Positions 1 through 6,514 of a stretch of DNA of 7,182 nucleotides are shown here, piece after piece. Positions within the stretch are counted from its first letter, which is position 1. Every line of letters starts with the position of its first letter. Source of the stretch: JBCBRD01 sp039819885 (GTDB taxonomy: Bacteria; Pseudomonadota; Alphaproteobacteria; Rhizobiales; Hyphomicrobiaceae); assembly GCA_039819885.1 (NCBI GenBank), contig JBCBRD010000167.1, positions 1-7,182 on the forward strand, given 5' to 3'. The notes under the pieces were generated by a model. That model saw only the letters and a list, made by a program, of their open reading frames with translations, was not told the origin of the DNA and made no database searches. The position numbers and the translations under genes were made by a program.

Positions 1-18
1 GAACGAGGTCTTCAGCAG

Positions 19-1653
19 ATGAGTTTTTGGCTTGGATTGCTGTTGGTCTTCGGTCTCTCCCCCTGGGTCGTCGACGCCGCTGCTGCAGACGAGCAATCCG
101 CGTACAGCGCCAAGAAGACTGTGGCTGGAACCTTCAGCCATGAATACGTGATCGACATGGCGTCTCGCATGTCGAAGCGGGCACATGTTCCCACACCGCC
201 TCTTCGTCGTGCCGACGGTAACCGTTTGGATTACGACACATACCGAGCGATCTGGTTCAAGACTGAAAAAGGGGTTTGGAAACAGGACCCGCCTGGGCTT
301 GAGCTTCATCTATATCCCACCGGCTGGCTTTATGAGCAGCCCATAGAACTGAACGTTGTCGAAAACGGACATGTCCGACGGATTAAACCGCGACGTGACT
401 TGTTTAATGTCGGTGCTCGATCCGAAGATGCCGCGAGAGGCATGCCGTGGGGGCTTTCGGGGTTCAGGATCAACGGCCCGCTCAATCGGGATGATGTCGC
501 TGACGAGATCGTCGTGTTTCAAGGCGCGAGTTACTTCCGCGCGATTTCCCAAGGCCAACAGTACGGTTTGTCGGCGCGCGGGCTTGCGCTTGGCGTGGCA
601 GCAGCAACGGGTGAAGAGTTCCCATTCTTCAAAAGGTTCTGGGTCGAAAAACCCGCTGCTGGATCAGAGACCATTACCGTTCATGCGCTGTTGGACAGCC
701 CTTCGGTCGTTGGTGCCTACCGGTTCAATATTACGCCTGGAAAGCTGACGCGAACGGATGTCACGACAACGCTTTTTCCTCGTGTCGTTCTGCGCGAGGT
801 CGGCGTGGCGCCGCTGACCAGCATGAACATTCTCGGGCCTCTCAATCAAAGACGCGTGCCTGACTTTCGGCCTCGCGTTCATGACTCAGATGGCCTCGTC
901 ATTTTGAACGGCAACGGCGAACGTATTTGGCGACCGATTAACAATCCCAAGCGCCTCCAGATGAGCTGGTTCATCGATGAGAACCCGCGCGGGTTTGGGT
1001 TATCGCAACGTGAACGGCACTATCGTGCGTACCTGGACTTGGAAGCTCGCTATGAGCGCCGACCATCTGCCTGGGTTGAGCCGATCGGCGATTGGGGGCG
1101 CGGCAGTGTCGTGCTCGTTGAAATCCCGTCCGAAGAAGAGATCCACGATAACATCGTTGCCTTTTGGCGACCGGAAAAACCGTTGGAGCCTGGCAAGGCC
1201 CATCAATTCACCTATCGGCTCTCCTGGCCGGATGTGACTCCCAGCCGCACAAGCGGTCCCTTCATACTGCGTTCACGTGCTGGACTGGCACATGGGTGGG
1301 ACGGACGCAAAGGCAAGGTTCGTTTCGTTGTCGATCTTGCCGGGTTTGAGAAAGGTTTTGGTGATGCGCTTCCAGCAGCCACAGTTACAGCCAGCCAAGG
1401 GGCTGTCAGCAATGTCGTCGTGCAATCCATCCCGCAGGTGCCAGACCCTGCAACACCGGTCCATCTCATTGCTGGCCGCACGTATGACACCGTGAGTGGC
1501 AAGGGGCCTGAGACAAGGCCAGATGGCGCGTATCGCGTGTCGTTCGTTTTCGATCCCAAAGGGCGCGATGTCTCGGAACTTCGATTGCAGTTGGCTGTTT
1601 CTAAAGGACCAACGCCCGAGACGTGGCTTTATCGATGGACACAAGATCAATGA
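19..1653 (+). CDS. opgG: Periplasmic glucan biosynthesis protein OpgG (MdoG family)
   Basis: OpgG acts in the periplasm on the beta-1,2-glucan backbone made by OpgH during synthesis of osmoregulated periplasmic glucans; E. coli OpgG/OpgD are now classed as GH186 beta-1,2-glucanases (established knowledge). The 544-residue product matches E. coli OpgG along most of its length. Near-identical blocks include GASYFR (169-174), YGLSARGLA (182-190), GEEFP (198-202), HALLDSP (222-228), GVAPLTSM (262-269), HDSDGL with its acidic residues (288-293), WRPINNP (304-310), ENPRGFGL (321-328), RRPSAWVEP (347-355) and DNIVAFW (377-383), with a C-terminal Ig-like part ending ETWLYRW. Length is close to the usual 510-550. 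Residues 1-24 form a signal peptide with cleavage near the AAAA stretch. Its n-region has no Lys/Arg, and the frame stays open to base 1, so the true start may lie left of the window; GAGG at 5-8 supports the ATG chosen here. It is the first gene of an operon with opgH. Confidence 0.96.
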   Translation: MSFWLGLLLVFGLSPWVVDAAAADEQSAYSAKKTVAGTFSHEYVIDMASRMSKRAHVPTPPLRRADGNRLDYDTYRAIWFKTEKGVWKQDPPGLELHLYPTGWLYEQPIELNVVENGHVRRIKPRRDLFNVGARSEDAARGMPWGLSGFRINGPLNRDDVADEIVVFQGASYFRAISQGQQYGLSARGLALGVAAATGEEFPFFKRFWVEKPAAGSETITVHALLDSPSVVGAYRFNITPGKLTRTDVTTTLFPRVVLREVGVAPLTSMNILGPLNQRRVPDFRPRVHDSDGLVILNGNGERIWRPINNPKRLQMSWFIDENPRGFGLSQRERHYRAYLDLEARYERRPSAWVEPIGDWGRGSVVLVEIPSEEEIHDNIVAFWRPEKPLEPGKAHQFTYRLSWPDVTPSRTSGPFILRSRAGLAHGWDGRKGKVRFVVDLAGFEKGFGDALPAATVTASQGAVSNVVVQSIPQVPDPATPVHLIAGRTYDTVSGKGPETRPDGAYRVSFVFDPKGRDVSELRLQLAVSKGPTPETWLYRWTQDQ

Positions 1654-3608
1654 CCCGAACTGCTGATATTAAGTTTCATGAAGCTATGTTGCGCGCAGAT
1701 GGTTCTGATATTCGAACTGGCGCGCATGGCTCCGCGCTGCCAGATGATCGTCCGTTGGATATGCCGACCCAGGATCTCTGGAGCGGTGGCCGGATGCCGA
1801 CGTGGTCATCTCAGCTTGGATCATCGATCTGGATGTGGACGATCGCATCCCGGGTGCTGTTGGTTGCGATAACGTTGGCCGTTTCAAGCGCGTTCGCTTG
1901 GGGGCTTTATGAAGTCTTGCAGCCCTCTCGTTCTTTCCCACTGCTGATCGCACTGATCACGTTCAGCACTATTTGTTTTGCATGGGTTGCATTTGGCAGT
2001 GCTATGGCTGTTGTGGGCCTATTCAATCTTGTCTTCCGTGGGACTGCCGACACCCTTCAGTTGCCAGAGGGGCACGTGACGTTGTCGTCGCGGAATGCAC
2101 TACTGTTTCCGATCTATCACGAAGACCCCAGGGGTGTGCGGGCCACGATCGATGCCGTTTCTGAACAACTGGCATTGCGCGGTCACGGCGATGACTTCGA
2201 TGTTTTCGTGTTGAGCGACACTCGCGCATCTGAAGACGTTCGAAACGAGCGAACTGTGTTTCAGTCCGATGCCGGTCGGTTCGGAGGCTTGAACGTCTAC
2301 TATCGCAACCGGTCAGATAACGCTGGCAAAAAGGCTGGCAATATCGCGGACTGGGTCACGCGTTTTGGGCGTGGCTATGATCACTTCGTTATTCTGGATG
2401 CCGACAGTGTCATGTCCGCCGAGACACTGGTTCGGTTGGCTGCTGCTATGGAGAAGCATCCCATGGCAGGGCTGATCCAAACAGTGCCGCGACTGATTGG
2501 TTCACAAACCCTGTTTGCGCGGCTGCAGCAGTTTGCCCATGGCGTTTATGGTCCAGTTATTGCCGCGGGTTATGCGGCTTGGCAGGGTGCCAGTGGGAAC
2601 TATTGGGGTCACAACGCGATTATCCGGACGGAAGCGTTTGCGCAGTCGGCTGGGCTCCCGACGTTGCACGGTCGGCCGCCATTTGGTGGTCCGATCCAAA
2701 GCCACGACTTCGTCGAGGCGGCAATGTTGCGACGTGCAGGTTGGGGCGTGCACATGGTGCCAAGTGCGGACGGTTCGTTTGAGCGCTGTCCGCCAACGCT
2801 GATCGATATGGCGATCCGTGACCGACGCTGGGCACAAGGCAACTTGCAGCATGCGCGTGTCGTTGGTGCGCCTGGTTTGCCGATCATCAGCCGCATCCAT
2901 ATGACCTTGGGCATTTTTGCCTACCTTGCGTCTGCGTTCTGGTGTCTGGCATTGCTCACCGGGCTTTGGTTGACAGCAGCCACCCAGGGATATGTGCCGA
3001 GGTACTTCCCGACGGATACACAAACACTGTTTCCAGAATGGCCGACCTACGATCCGCAAGGTGCGTTGCAGCTTTTGGTCGTCACAGCACTTGTGGTGCT
3101 TTTGCCGAAACTGATTGGGATTGGTCTTGAAGTCTGGACCAGTATCCAACGCAAGCAGAACCGCTGGGCGGATGTCGTGACCGGTGGTGTGGTTGAGATC
3201 GTGATGTCGATGCTGTTGGCGCCCGTGATGATGGCCACGCAAATTCGTTCGGTCGCAGAGATTGTTCTGGGACGGGACTCGGGTTGGTCGGCGCAACGGC
3301 GTGATGGAGCAGTTACAACTCTTTTCGACGTCTGGGTATTCCATCGTTGGCACGTGTTGATTGGCTTGGGGTTGGCCTGGGTTTGCTGGTCGTTGTCTTG
3401 GTATGTTGTGGCTTGGATGTCGCCGATTATTGTGGGCTTGGTGCTCTCGCCATTGTTGAGCTGGTGGACTGCCCGACACGCCGACGAAGGTCTTGCCCGC
3501 CAATTGGCAACGCAGGAAGATGTTGAAATACCGCGCATTCTGGCGCGTGTTTCGGCATTAACTTCAATGGGTTCGACTGAGAGTAATCAAAAAGGTGAGC
3601 ATTGCTGA
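1650..3608 (+). CDS. opgH: Glucan glucosyltransferase OpgH (MdoH family, GT2)
   Basis: OpgH is the inner-membrane glycosyltransferase that polymerises UDP-glucose into linear beta-1,2-glucan and passes it to the periplasm, where OpgG acts. The product is 652 residues from the ATG that overlaps the opgG stop (ATGA), a normal sign of translational coupling; in-frame GTG 1623 and ATG 1635 are alternatives. A short cytosolic N-terminus is followed by hydrophobic segments at about 59-90 and 96-129. The cytosolic GT2 domain carries SDT (189-191), the metal-binding LDADS (249-253), SHDFVEAAMLRRAGW (351-365) and the RDRRWAQGNLQH form of the QxxRW motif (390-401). More membrane segments lie at about 418-443, 473-493, 508-529 and 567-606. 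E. coli OpgH is 847 residues; the N-terminal extension implicated there in FtsZ inhibition is largely absent, as is usual for shorter alphaproteobacterial forms (from memory). The stop codon lies inside a terminator hairpin. Confidence 0.96.
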   Translation: MTRTADIKFHEAMLRADGSDIRTGAHGSALPDDRPLDMPTQDLWSGGRMPTWSSQLGSSIWMWTIASRVLLVAITLAVSSAFAWGLYEVLQPSRSFPLLIALITFSTICFAWVAFGSAMAVVGLFNLVFRGTADTLQLPEGHVTLSSRNALLFPIYHEDPRGVRATIDAVSEQLALRGHGDDFDVFVLSDTRASEDVRNERTVFQSDAGRFGGLNVYYRNRSDNAGKKAGNIADWVTRFGRGYDHFVILDADSVMSAETLVRLAAAMEKHPMAGLIQTVPRLIGSQTLFARLQQFAHGVYGPVIAAGYAAWQGASGNYWGHNAIIRTEAFAQSAGLPTLHGRPPFGGPIQSHDFVEAAMLRRAGWGVHMVPSADGSFERCPPTLIDMAIRDRRWAQGNLQHARVVGAPGLPIISRIHMTLGIFAYLASAFWCLALLTGLWLTAATQGYVPRYFPTDTQTLFPEWPTYDPQGALQLLVVTALVVLLPKLIGIGLEVWTSIQRKQNRWADVVTGGVVEIVMSMLLAPVMMATQIRSVAEIVLGRDSGWSAQRRDGAVTTLFDVWVFHRWHVLIGLGLAWVCWSLSWYVVAWMSPIIVGLVLSPLLSWWTARHADEGLARQLATQEDVEIPRILARVSALTSMGSTESNQKGEHC

Positions 3609-3615
3609 CCTTTTT
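3589..3615 (+). terminator. Intrinsic terminator hairpin overlapping the opgH stop codon
   Basis: AAAAAGGT (3589-3596) pairs perfectly with ACCTTTTT (3608-3615). After one G-G mismatch the stem continues AGCA/TGCT (3598-3601 with 3603-3606), leaving almost no loop; counting AGC/GCT gives an ATT loop. The right arm is itself a T run, as in a Rho-independent terminator, and the left A run would let it work in both directions. The opgH TGA (3606-3608) lies inside the right arm. It probably ends opgGH transcription. Confidence 0.75.
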
Positions 3616-3633
3616 GCGGAGGTCTGACCTTTT
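3605..3633 (+). repeat. 10-bp direct repeat CTGACCTTTT, 19-bp period
   Basis: CTGACCTTTT occurs at 3605-3614 and again at 3624-3633. The first copy is the right arm of the opgH terminator. The second is preceded by AGGT, so 3620-3630 can form a small AGGT-CTG-ACCT hairpin. The left terminator arm (AAAAGGT) could pair with either copy, giving two mutually exclusive structures. Confidence 0.6.
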
Positions 3634-3766
3634 GAGCGATTTGAGCACCCCGAATGAGGGTGAAGCGGCGGTTTCGAGCCCGTGGCAAAGTCCTGCACAA
3701 GATGAGCTTAGATGGCGTAACCGCGGTCTTGATCACCGGGCGTCAGTCTGTGTTCGACTGGTGTGA
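3632..3766 (+). CDS. Possible 44-residue small protein, unknown
   Basis: A TTG-started ORF of 44 codons is preceded by a full-strength Shine-Dalgarno, GGAGGT (3618-3623), with 8 bases of spacing. It begins MSDLSTPNEGEAAVSSPW and ends in an Arg-rich tail. The polar, acidic opening is typical of real protein N-termini, but no domain, signal peptide or membrane segment is seen and I do not recognise it. It starts 23 bases after opgH, on the far side of the terminator, so it would need read-through or its own promoter, and no convincing promoter is visible. A second short ORF in another frame (ATG 3702 to TAG 3791, 29 residues) overlaps its 3' half. The two could be the remains of one frameshifted gene, or both could be chance. 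Confidence 0.3.
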   Translation: MSDLSTPNEGEAAVSSPWQSPAQDELRWRNRGLDHRASVCVRLV

Positions 3767-3789
3767 GTCTTGCTTATTGATTCGAAAAT

Positions 3790-3801
3790 AGTCGATCGAC
3801 T
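3790..3801. promoter_or_regulatory. 12-bp perfect palindrome, possible operator
   Basis: AGTCGATCGACT reads the same on both strands, with no spacer. It lies between the doubtful 44-residue ORF and the small gene starting at 3883, 81 bases before that start, a reasonable place for a repressor or activator site. No clear -35/-10 pair could be assigned around it. It could be chance, since GATC-centred palindromes are fairly common. Confidence 0.3.
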
Positions 3802-3882
3802 TTGGAACAGTCTCTCCGGTGCGACGTCGTTTTTCGAAGTCTATTGTACGAAAGCTCGTGTCGAAACAAAGGACTGCGACTT

Positions 3883-4077
3883 ATGTATGCAACCAATCGC
3901 AAACCAGATGGTGGTACGCTTAACGACCTGCGGAACCACATCCTGAGGCTGAAGCAACGTGCGGACAGCACTTATGCTCCATCCCATCGTGGTTCGTCGG
4001 TCATGGGCGTGGTTCGAACCGAGTCCAACGAACACGGAATGGTTGGTCAGGAGTGGCATCGTGAGTCGAATGATTGA
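3883..4077 (+). CDS. Small hypothetical protein, first of an overlapping pair
   Basis: This encodes a 64-residue soluble protein that I do not recognise. ATG 3883 is chosen because AAAGGA (3868-3873) lies 9 bases upstream. The same frame is open back to an in-frame TTG at 3802, which would add 27 residues but has no Shine-Dalgarno. Residues 1-12 are polar and basic. About 13-27 (TLNDLRNHILRLKQR) could form a charged amphipathic helix. The rest is rich in Ser, Gly, His and Glu (HRGSSVMGVVRTESNEHGMVGQEW) and looks loosely structured. There is no signal peptide, membrane segment or cysteine. Its last 17 bases overlap the start of the next gene, so the two are very probably co-transcribed and translationally linked. 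The coding status rests on Shine-Dalgarno, overlap and composition, not on homology. Confidence 0.6.
   Translation: MYATNRKPDGGTLNDLRNHILRLKQRADSTYAPSHRGSSVMGVVRTESNEHGMVGQEWHRESND
4049..4053 (+). promoter_or_regulatory. Shine-Dalgarno deciding the 4061 start
   Basis: AGGAG sits inside the 3' end of the preceding small gene, 7 bases before GTG 4061. It favours that GTG over the upstream in-frame starts and over ATG 4070. Confidence 0.6.
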
Positions 4078-4279
4078 AAGCCGTTTGCGCGGGCTTCGCG
4101 AGCGGCGGCTGCTTTGTCTGCGGGAACTGGACCTTCATTTGGCGCGCGGGGCTTCAAATGATGCAGGTGTTACCTCTTGCCTGGAACAGATTGAGCGGAT
4201 CAATCAGGAAATGCTCCGTGTTGCGTCTTCCAAACCAAGCGTCAAAGAGCGAGAGCCAGCGTTGACCAGCGGGCTTTGA
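4061..4279 (+). CDS. Small helical/coiled-coil hypothetical protein
   Basis: This encodes a 72-residue protein of unknown function. The GTG at 4061 is preferred because AGGAG (4049-4053) lies 7 bases upstream. The ATG at 4070 (spacing 16) and upstream starts in the same frame (from 3959) are less likely. Residues 4-28 (MIESRLRGLRERRLLCLRELDLHLA) and 37-52 (TSCLEQIERINQEMLR) have Leu/Ile in heptad-like spacing with many Arg/Glu, so a two-helix hairpin or short coiled coil is likely. A polar tail follows. The short GASNDAG segment between the helices would act as a turn. It overlaps the preceding small gene by 17 bases in another frame. No terminator is obvious after the stop. It could be a small adaptor, regulator or oligomerising partner of the upstream protein, but that is inference only. 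Confidence 0.65.
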   Translation: MSRMIESRLRGLRERRLLCLRELDLHLARGASNDAGVTSCLEQIERINQEMLRVASSKPSVKEREPALTSGL

Positions 4280-4606
4280 GGCATCGCTGAGTTCTTGTGC
4301 ATTCCGATCGACGGGCATGGTCGGTTCTCCCACACGTTTCCCAACTGCGATCAGCGGAACAGACCATCTCTATAGTCTGCCTGTTGGGTTTTCTGGATAC
4401 TCTTATCAAACAAGAGGTTGGAGTGTTTGATGCCGCGCCGACGTCTTCTATCGGTTGATGTGAGACCTATGCGTGTGCAGATCCACGTGGTGCGCGATCG
4501 ATTGGAATCGTTCTAAACTGATGTGATTGCTTGTTTTTTTGGTTGACCATTTGGGTTCTCAGGGTGTTTCTATACCTATGTAGTCGACATTTTTTCGTCG
4601 TTCCGA
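4280..4606. other. 327-base gap with no confident gene
   Basis: No convincing RNA gene is seen. A 28-codon ORF runs from ATG 4430 to TAA 4516 behind TGGAG (4419-4423, spacing 6). Its product is short and Arg-rich (begins MPRRRLLSV) and may be a leader peptide or chance. Other items are TATAGT at 4371-4376 without a good -35 partner, the palindrome CGATT-GG-AATCG at 4499-4510, and a run of seven T at 4534-4540 without an adjacent stem. TTGACC (4543-4548) is -35-like, but the TATACC at 4571 is too far away for a standard spacing. The promoter of the next gene probably lies in this gap. Confidence 0.4.
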
Positions 4607-5194
4607 TTGGCCGTTCAAAGTTGTCATGTCGTTGAGCCGGGGTATCAGGCATTGAAACGGAAACTCGACATCTTGCCATCAGCACGCTCCTCAATTCGAA
4701 CTGAGGGCGCATGTGCACATGGCTTTTTGCATGACCCTCAGTCACCCGAGGGGTTGGTCGGTCTGGGGTTCCGTCATTGGATGCGTGGTTGTCAAACCGG
4801 AGACGTTGATCATTGGGCTCGGGCGTGGACGCTTTATTCCAACCGGCTTGGCTGTCAACGGGCCAAGACAGTTCTTGGCGAACTTTCGGGTTGGGTCCGC
4901 CTCGTGAATTGCCGTGCGCGGCGATCCATTGAAGTTGCCCCGGAAGGCTGTATTCGGTTGTGTCGGGACGAGTGCCTTGCGGTTTCAATGATTGCAGCCG
5001 CTCAACACAAGACCTGTCCGGCAATGCGTGCGTGTACGTTCGCGCTCATTGAGGATTCAATGATTGAAGAAGTTGTCGATCGGTCCGATCAATTTGCTCT
5101 GATGTTGCGGGCTTCTGATCAGGTGCTCTCACCGCGGGCGATTATGGCGGCCGATATTTCAGGCCTCGCTCCGGCATCTGGCATGTATCAATAA
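4607..5194 (+). CDS. Cysteine-rich conserved-type hypothetical protein
   Basis: This encodes up to 195 residues. I cannot name a function, though the core (about 50-185) resembles, from memory, uncharacterised alphaproteobacterial proteins with a C-x3-C-x3-C block. It has ten cysteines: 6, 36, 62, 83, 102, 115, 119, 123, 137 and 143. C115/C119/C123 form CIRLCRDEC, followed by H134, C137 and C143, an arrangement that could hold metal or an Fe-S cluster; this is inference. Aromatic-rich GFRHWMRGCQTGDVDHWARAW precedes it, and the C-terminal half is predicted helical. There is no signal peptide or membrane segment, so it is probably cytosolic. The start is uncertain: TTG 4607 has no Shine-Dalgarno, the frame is open back to 4547 without a better start codon, and the conserved-looking part begins near residue 48, so a later TTG is possible. 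It converges on the minus-strand gene 49 bases downstream. Confidence 0.7.
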   Translation: MAVQSCHVVEPGYQALKRKLDILPSARSSIRTEGACAHGFLHDPQSPEGLVGLGFRHWMRGCQTGDVDHWARAWTLYSNRLGCQRAKTVLGELSGWVRLVNCRARRSIEVAPEGCIRLCRDECLAVSMIAAAQHKTCPAMRACTFALIEDSMIEEVVDRSDQFALMLRASDQVLSPRAIMAADISGLAPASGMYQ

Positions 5195-5214
5195 GCTTCT
5201 CAGCTTTGAAGCTT
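5193..5214. terminator. Weak bidirectional hairpin between convergent genes
   Basis: AAGCTTC (5193-5199) and GAAGCTT (5208-5214) form a 7-bp stem with an 8-base loop. The stem begins within the TAA stop of the plus-strand gene and is followed by TTTC. It lies in the 49-base space between two converging genes, where a shared terminator is expected. The stem is AT-rich and the T run is short, so it is weak. Confidence 0.4.
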
Positions 5215-5243
5215 TCGATCCCTAACGACGTTTGCGGAACTGA

Positions 5244-5678
5244 CTAGTTGACCGGACCGGGTTTGCGCGCTTCTGCGATCCTTGCCTGTAGGTTTTGAAT
5301 TGTAAGGGTGATGACATTGTTCGCTTTGGGCTGGTGGTAGGCCCCGGGCGTTGTGCGCAAAAGCTGAAGAGCTGCGACCGCCTCCGTCAAACGGTCAGCG
5401 TACGCGGCTTCGCCAATGGTTTTGCGGTCGGCTTCTGCCGCATTCACAGTGCAGGCGGCGAACAACCTATGAATGGTGTAGTTTGCTCCGCTTTCGCGAC
5501 GCGCTTTGTCCGCGTTGCTCGCGCAGGCTGCATAGTTGCCATCGCGCTGGGCCAGAAACGCGGCCGTTGCATGATCAGTTGTTCGGGCAATACCCGCTTC
5601 TAGAGATGCCAGGGGCACTGACACCGCGAGTGCGCACGCCAAGCAGAGGTACACGAGTGCACTGCTGGGTTTCTGCAT
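5244..5678 (-). CDS. Small secreted helical protein, unknown function
   Basis: This encodes 144 residues that I do not recognise. The N-terminus (MQKPSSALVYLCLACALAVSVPLASLEA) is a clear Sec signal peptide with likely cleavage near A28, so the protein is periplasmic or secreted. The mature part is Ala-rich and predicted almost wholly helical (about 34-136), with a TPR-like pattern of small and aromatic residues but no confident repeat. C52 (NYAACASNADKARR) and C76 (HRLFAACTVNAAEADR) could form a disulfide between neighbouring helices. The ATG is supported by GGAGGA 8 bases upstream (bases 5687-5692 on the plus strand). It lies 126 bases downstream of the extensin-family gene on the same strand. 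They may share a transcript, though the gap leaves room for a separate promoter. Confidence 0.8.
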   Translation of the reverse strand: MQKPSSALVYLCLACALAVSVPLASLEAGIARTTDHATAAFLAQRDGNYAACASNADKARRESGANYTIHRLFAACTVNAAEADRKTIGEAAYADRLTEAVAALQLLRTTPGAYHQPKANNVITLTIQNLQARIAEARKPGPVN

Positions 5679-5686
5679 GGTTTCGA

Positions 5687-5692
5687 TCCTCC
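5687..5692 (-). promoter_or_regulatory. Shine-Dalgarno of the secreted protein gene
   Basis: On the minus strand this reads GGAGGA, 8 bases before the ATG ending at 5678. It is one of the best ribosome binding sites in the window and fixes that start, rejecting longer upstream reading. Confidence 0.6.
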
Positions 5693-5804
5693 ACTGCTTG
5701 TTTGGTGCTTAAACGAGGATCTTGTGCGTTCGGTTTGTGCGAATGCTGGTTTGCTGGAAGTGGCTCAGTCGGTTTTCTGAACTCGACGATGAACTGAAGC
5801 GTGC

Positions 5805-6509
5805 TCAGCGGCAATAGCGGTAGTTGTTCTTCGCGTTATGACGCGCCAGGTCAAAGTGAAAATGATCCTGGTGGTAGCGATCAGCATTCGGGCCGAGAAC
5901 GGTCGTGAAGTGGCGGCATGCGGATTTATGGACGGCGCGCAGGAACGCAGCTTCCTTTCGGCTTCCACGACGCCAACCTTTTAGAACTGTAACTCGGCGA
6001 CCGTCTGCCAGGTCAAAGGCTGAAACATCTAGCGCGTTGGCCAATCCGTGTTCGGAGAGTTTGGTGAACGCTTTGCTGTTGCGATTTCGGCATGAATAGG
6101 AAGCGGCGACCTTCAGGGCGGTCACGGGCGATCCCAAATGGCGGATTGATGCGGGGATGACAACTTCGCTGACCCACCTGTCGACGGCTGGCACCATTGG
6201 ACATCGTAGAGTGGCCTTGGGGCGGAGTTGGACACGGCCGCTGTCGACGGCACTGACAACATAGGGGCGGAAGGCGCCGCAGCGGCTGTTTGGGCCGCCT
6301 AGTGCGGAGCGCTGCTGAATGAAACGGTTCTCTCGCACCAGTCTGTTTGAAATACAGGCGTGTTCTTCGTTTGCTCGCACGGGTTGGGTTTTCGAGGGAC
6401 TTCCCGGTGCGACCGCAACAGACTTGCTGCGTTGGCCACCGCATGCGGCAAGACCAATCAAGACAATCACGATACTCGGGACGAAAAGGCGGGTACGACG
6501 CAAAACCAT
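5805..6509 (-). CDS. Extensin-family lipoprotein (M15-like metallopeptidase fold)
   Basis: The C-terminal half is the extensin-like domain (Pfam Extensin-like_C, named for plant extensins), which is related to zinc D,D-peptidase folds. Visible signatures are ASYSCRNRN (136-144), SEHGLANALDVSAF (152-165, candidate ligands H154 and D161), KGW (177-179), and CRHFTTVLGPNADRYHQDHFHFD (198-220, candidate ligands H216/H218). The 234-residue product begins MVLRRTR, then a hydrophobic stretch and the lipobox LAAC (C23). Gly at +2 predicts the outer membrane. Residues 25-48 are a Ser/Pro/Lys-rich linker. Six further cysteines (52, 77, 103, 140, 198, 233) could form three disulfides, fitting the periplasm. 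A role in peptidoglycan or glycan processing is likely by fold but unproven for the family. The ATG at 6509 is preferred over GTG 6527 because it gives a standard lipoprotein signal; neither has a good Shine-Dalgarno. Confidence 0.92.
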   Translation of the reverse strand: MVLRRTRLFVPSIVIVLIGLAACGGQRSKSVAVAPGSPSKTQPVRANEEHACISNRLVRENRFIQQRSALGGPNSRCGAFRPYVVSAVDSGRVQLRPKATLRCPMVPAVDRWVSEVVIPASIRHLGSPVTALKVAASYSCRNRNSKAFTKLSEHGLANALDVSAFDLADGRRVTVLKGWRRGSRKEAAFLRAVHKSACRHFTTVLGPNADRYHQDHFHFDLARHNAKNNYRYCR

Positions 6510-6514
6510 GATTT

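Noticed and set aside
2502..3503. 333-codon minus-strand ORF
   Set aside because: It lies wholly antisense to opgH, which has strong family motifs. Its product is rich in Arg, His, Gln, Thr and Pro with no domain, as expected of a shadow frame.
4534..4540. Seven-T run as a terminator
   Set aside because: No stem adjoins it; the nearest palindrome ends 24 bases upstream.
4467..5024. 185-codon minus-strand ORF
   Set aside because: It is antisense to the cysteine-rich gene and the gap before it. Composition is typical of a shadow (high Arg/Pro/His/Gln) with no motif or ribosome site.
5351..5797. 148-codon plus-strand ORF
   Set aside because: It is antisense to the secreted protein gene; the Arg/Cys/Ser-rich product has no signal or motif.
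5575..5814. 79-codon minus-strand ORF between the two exported protein genes
   Set aside because: It overlaps the start of the secreted protein gene, whose signal peptide and Shine-Dalgarno are far better, and its product has no recognisable features.
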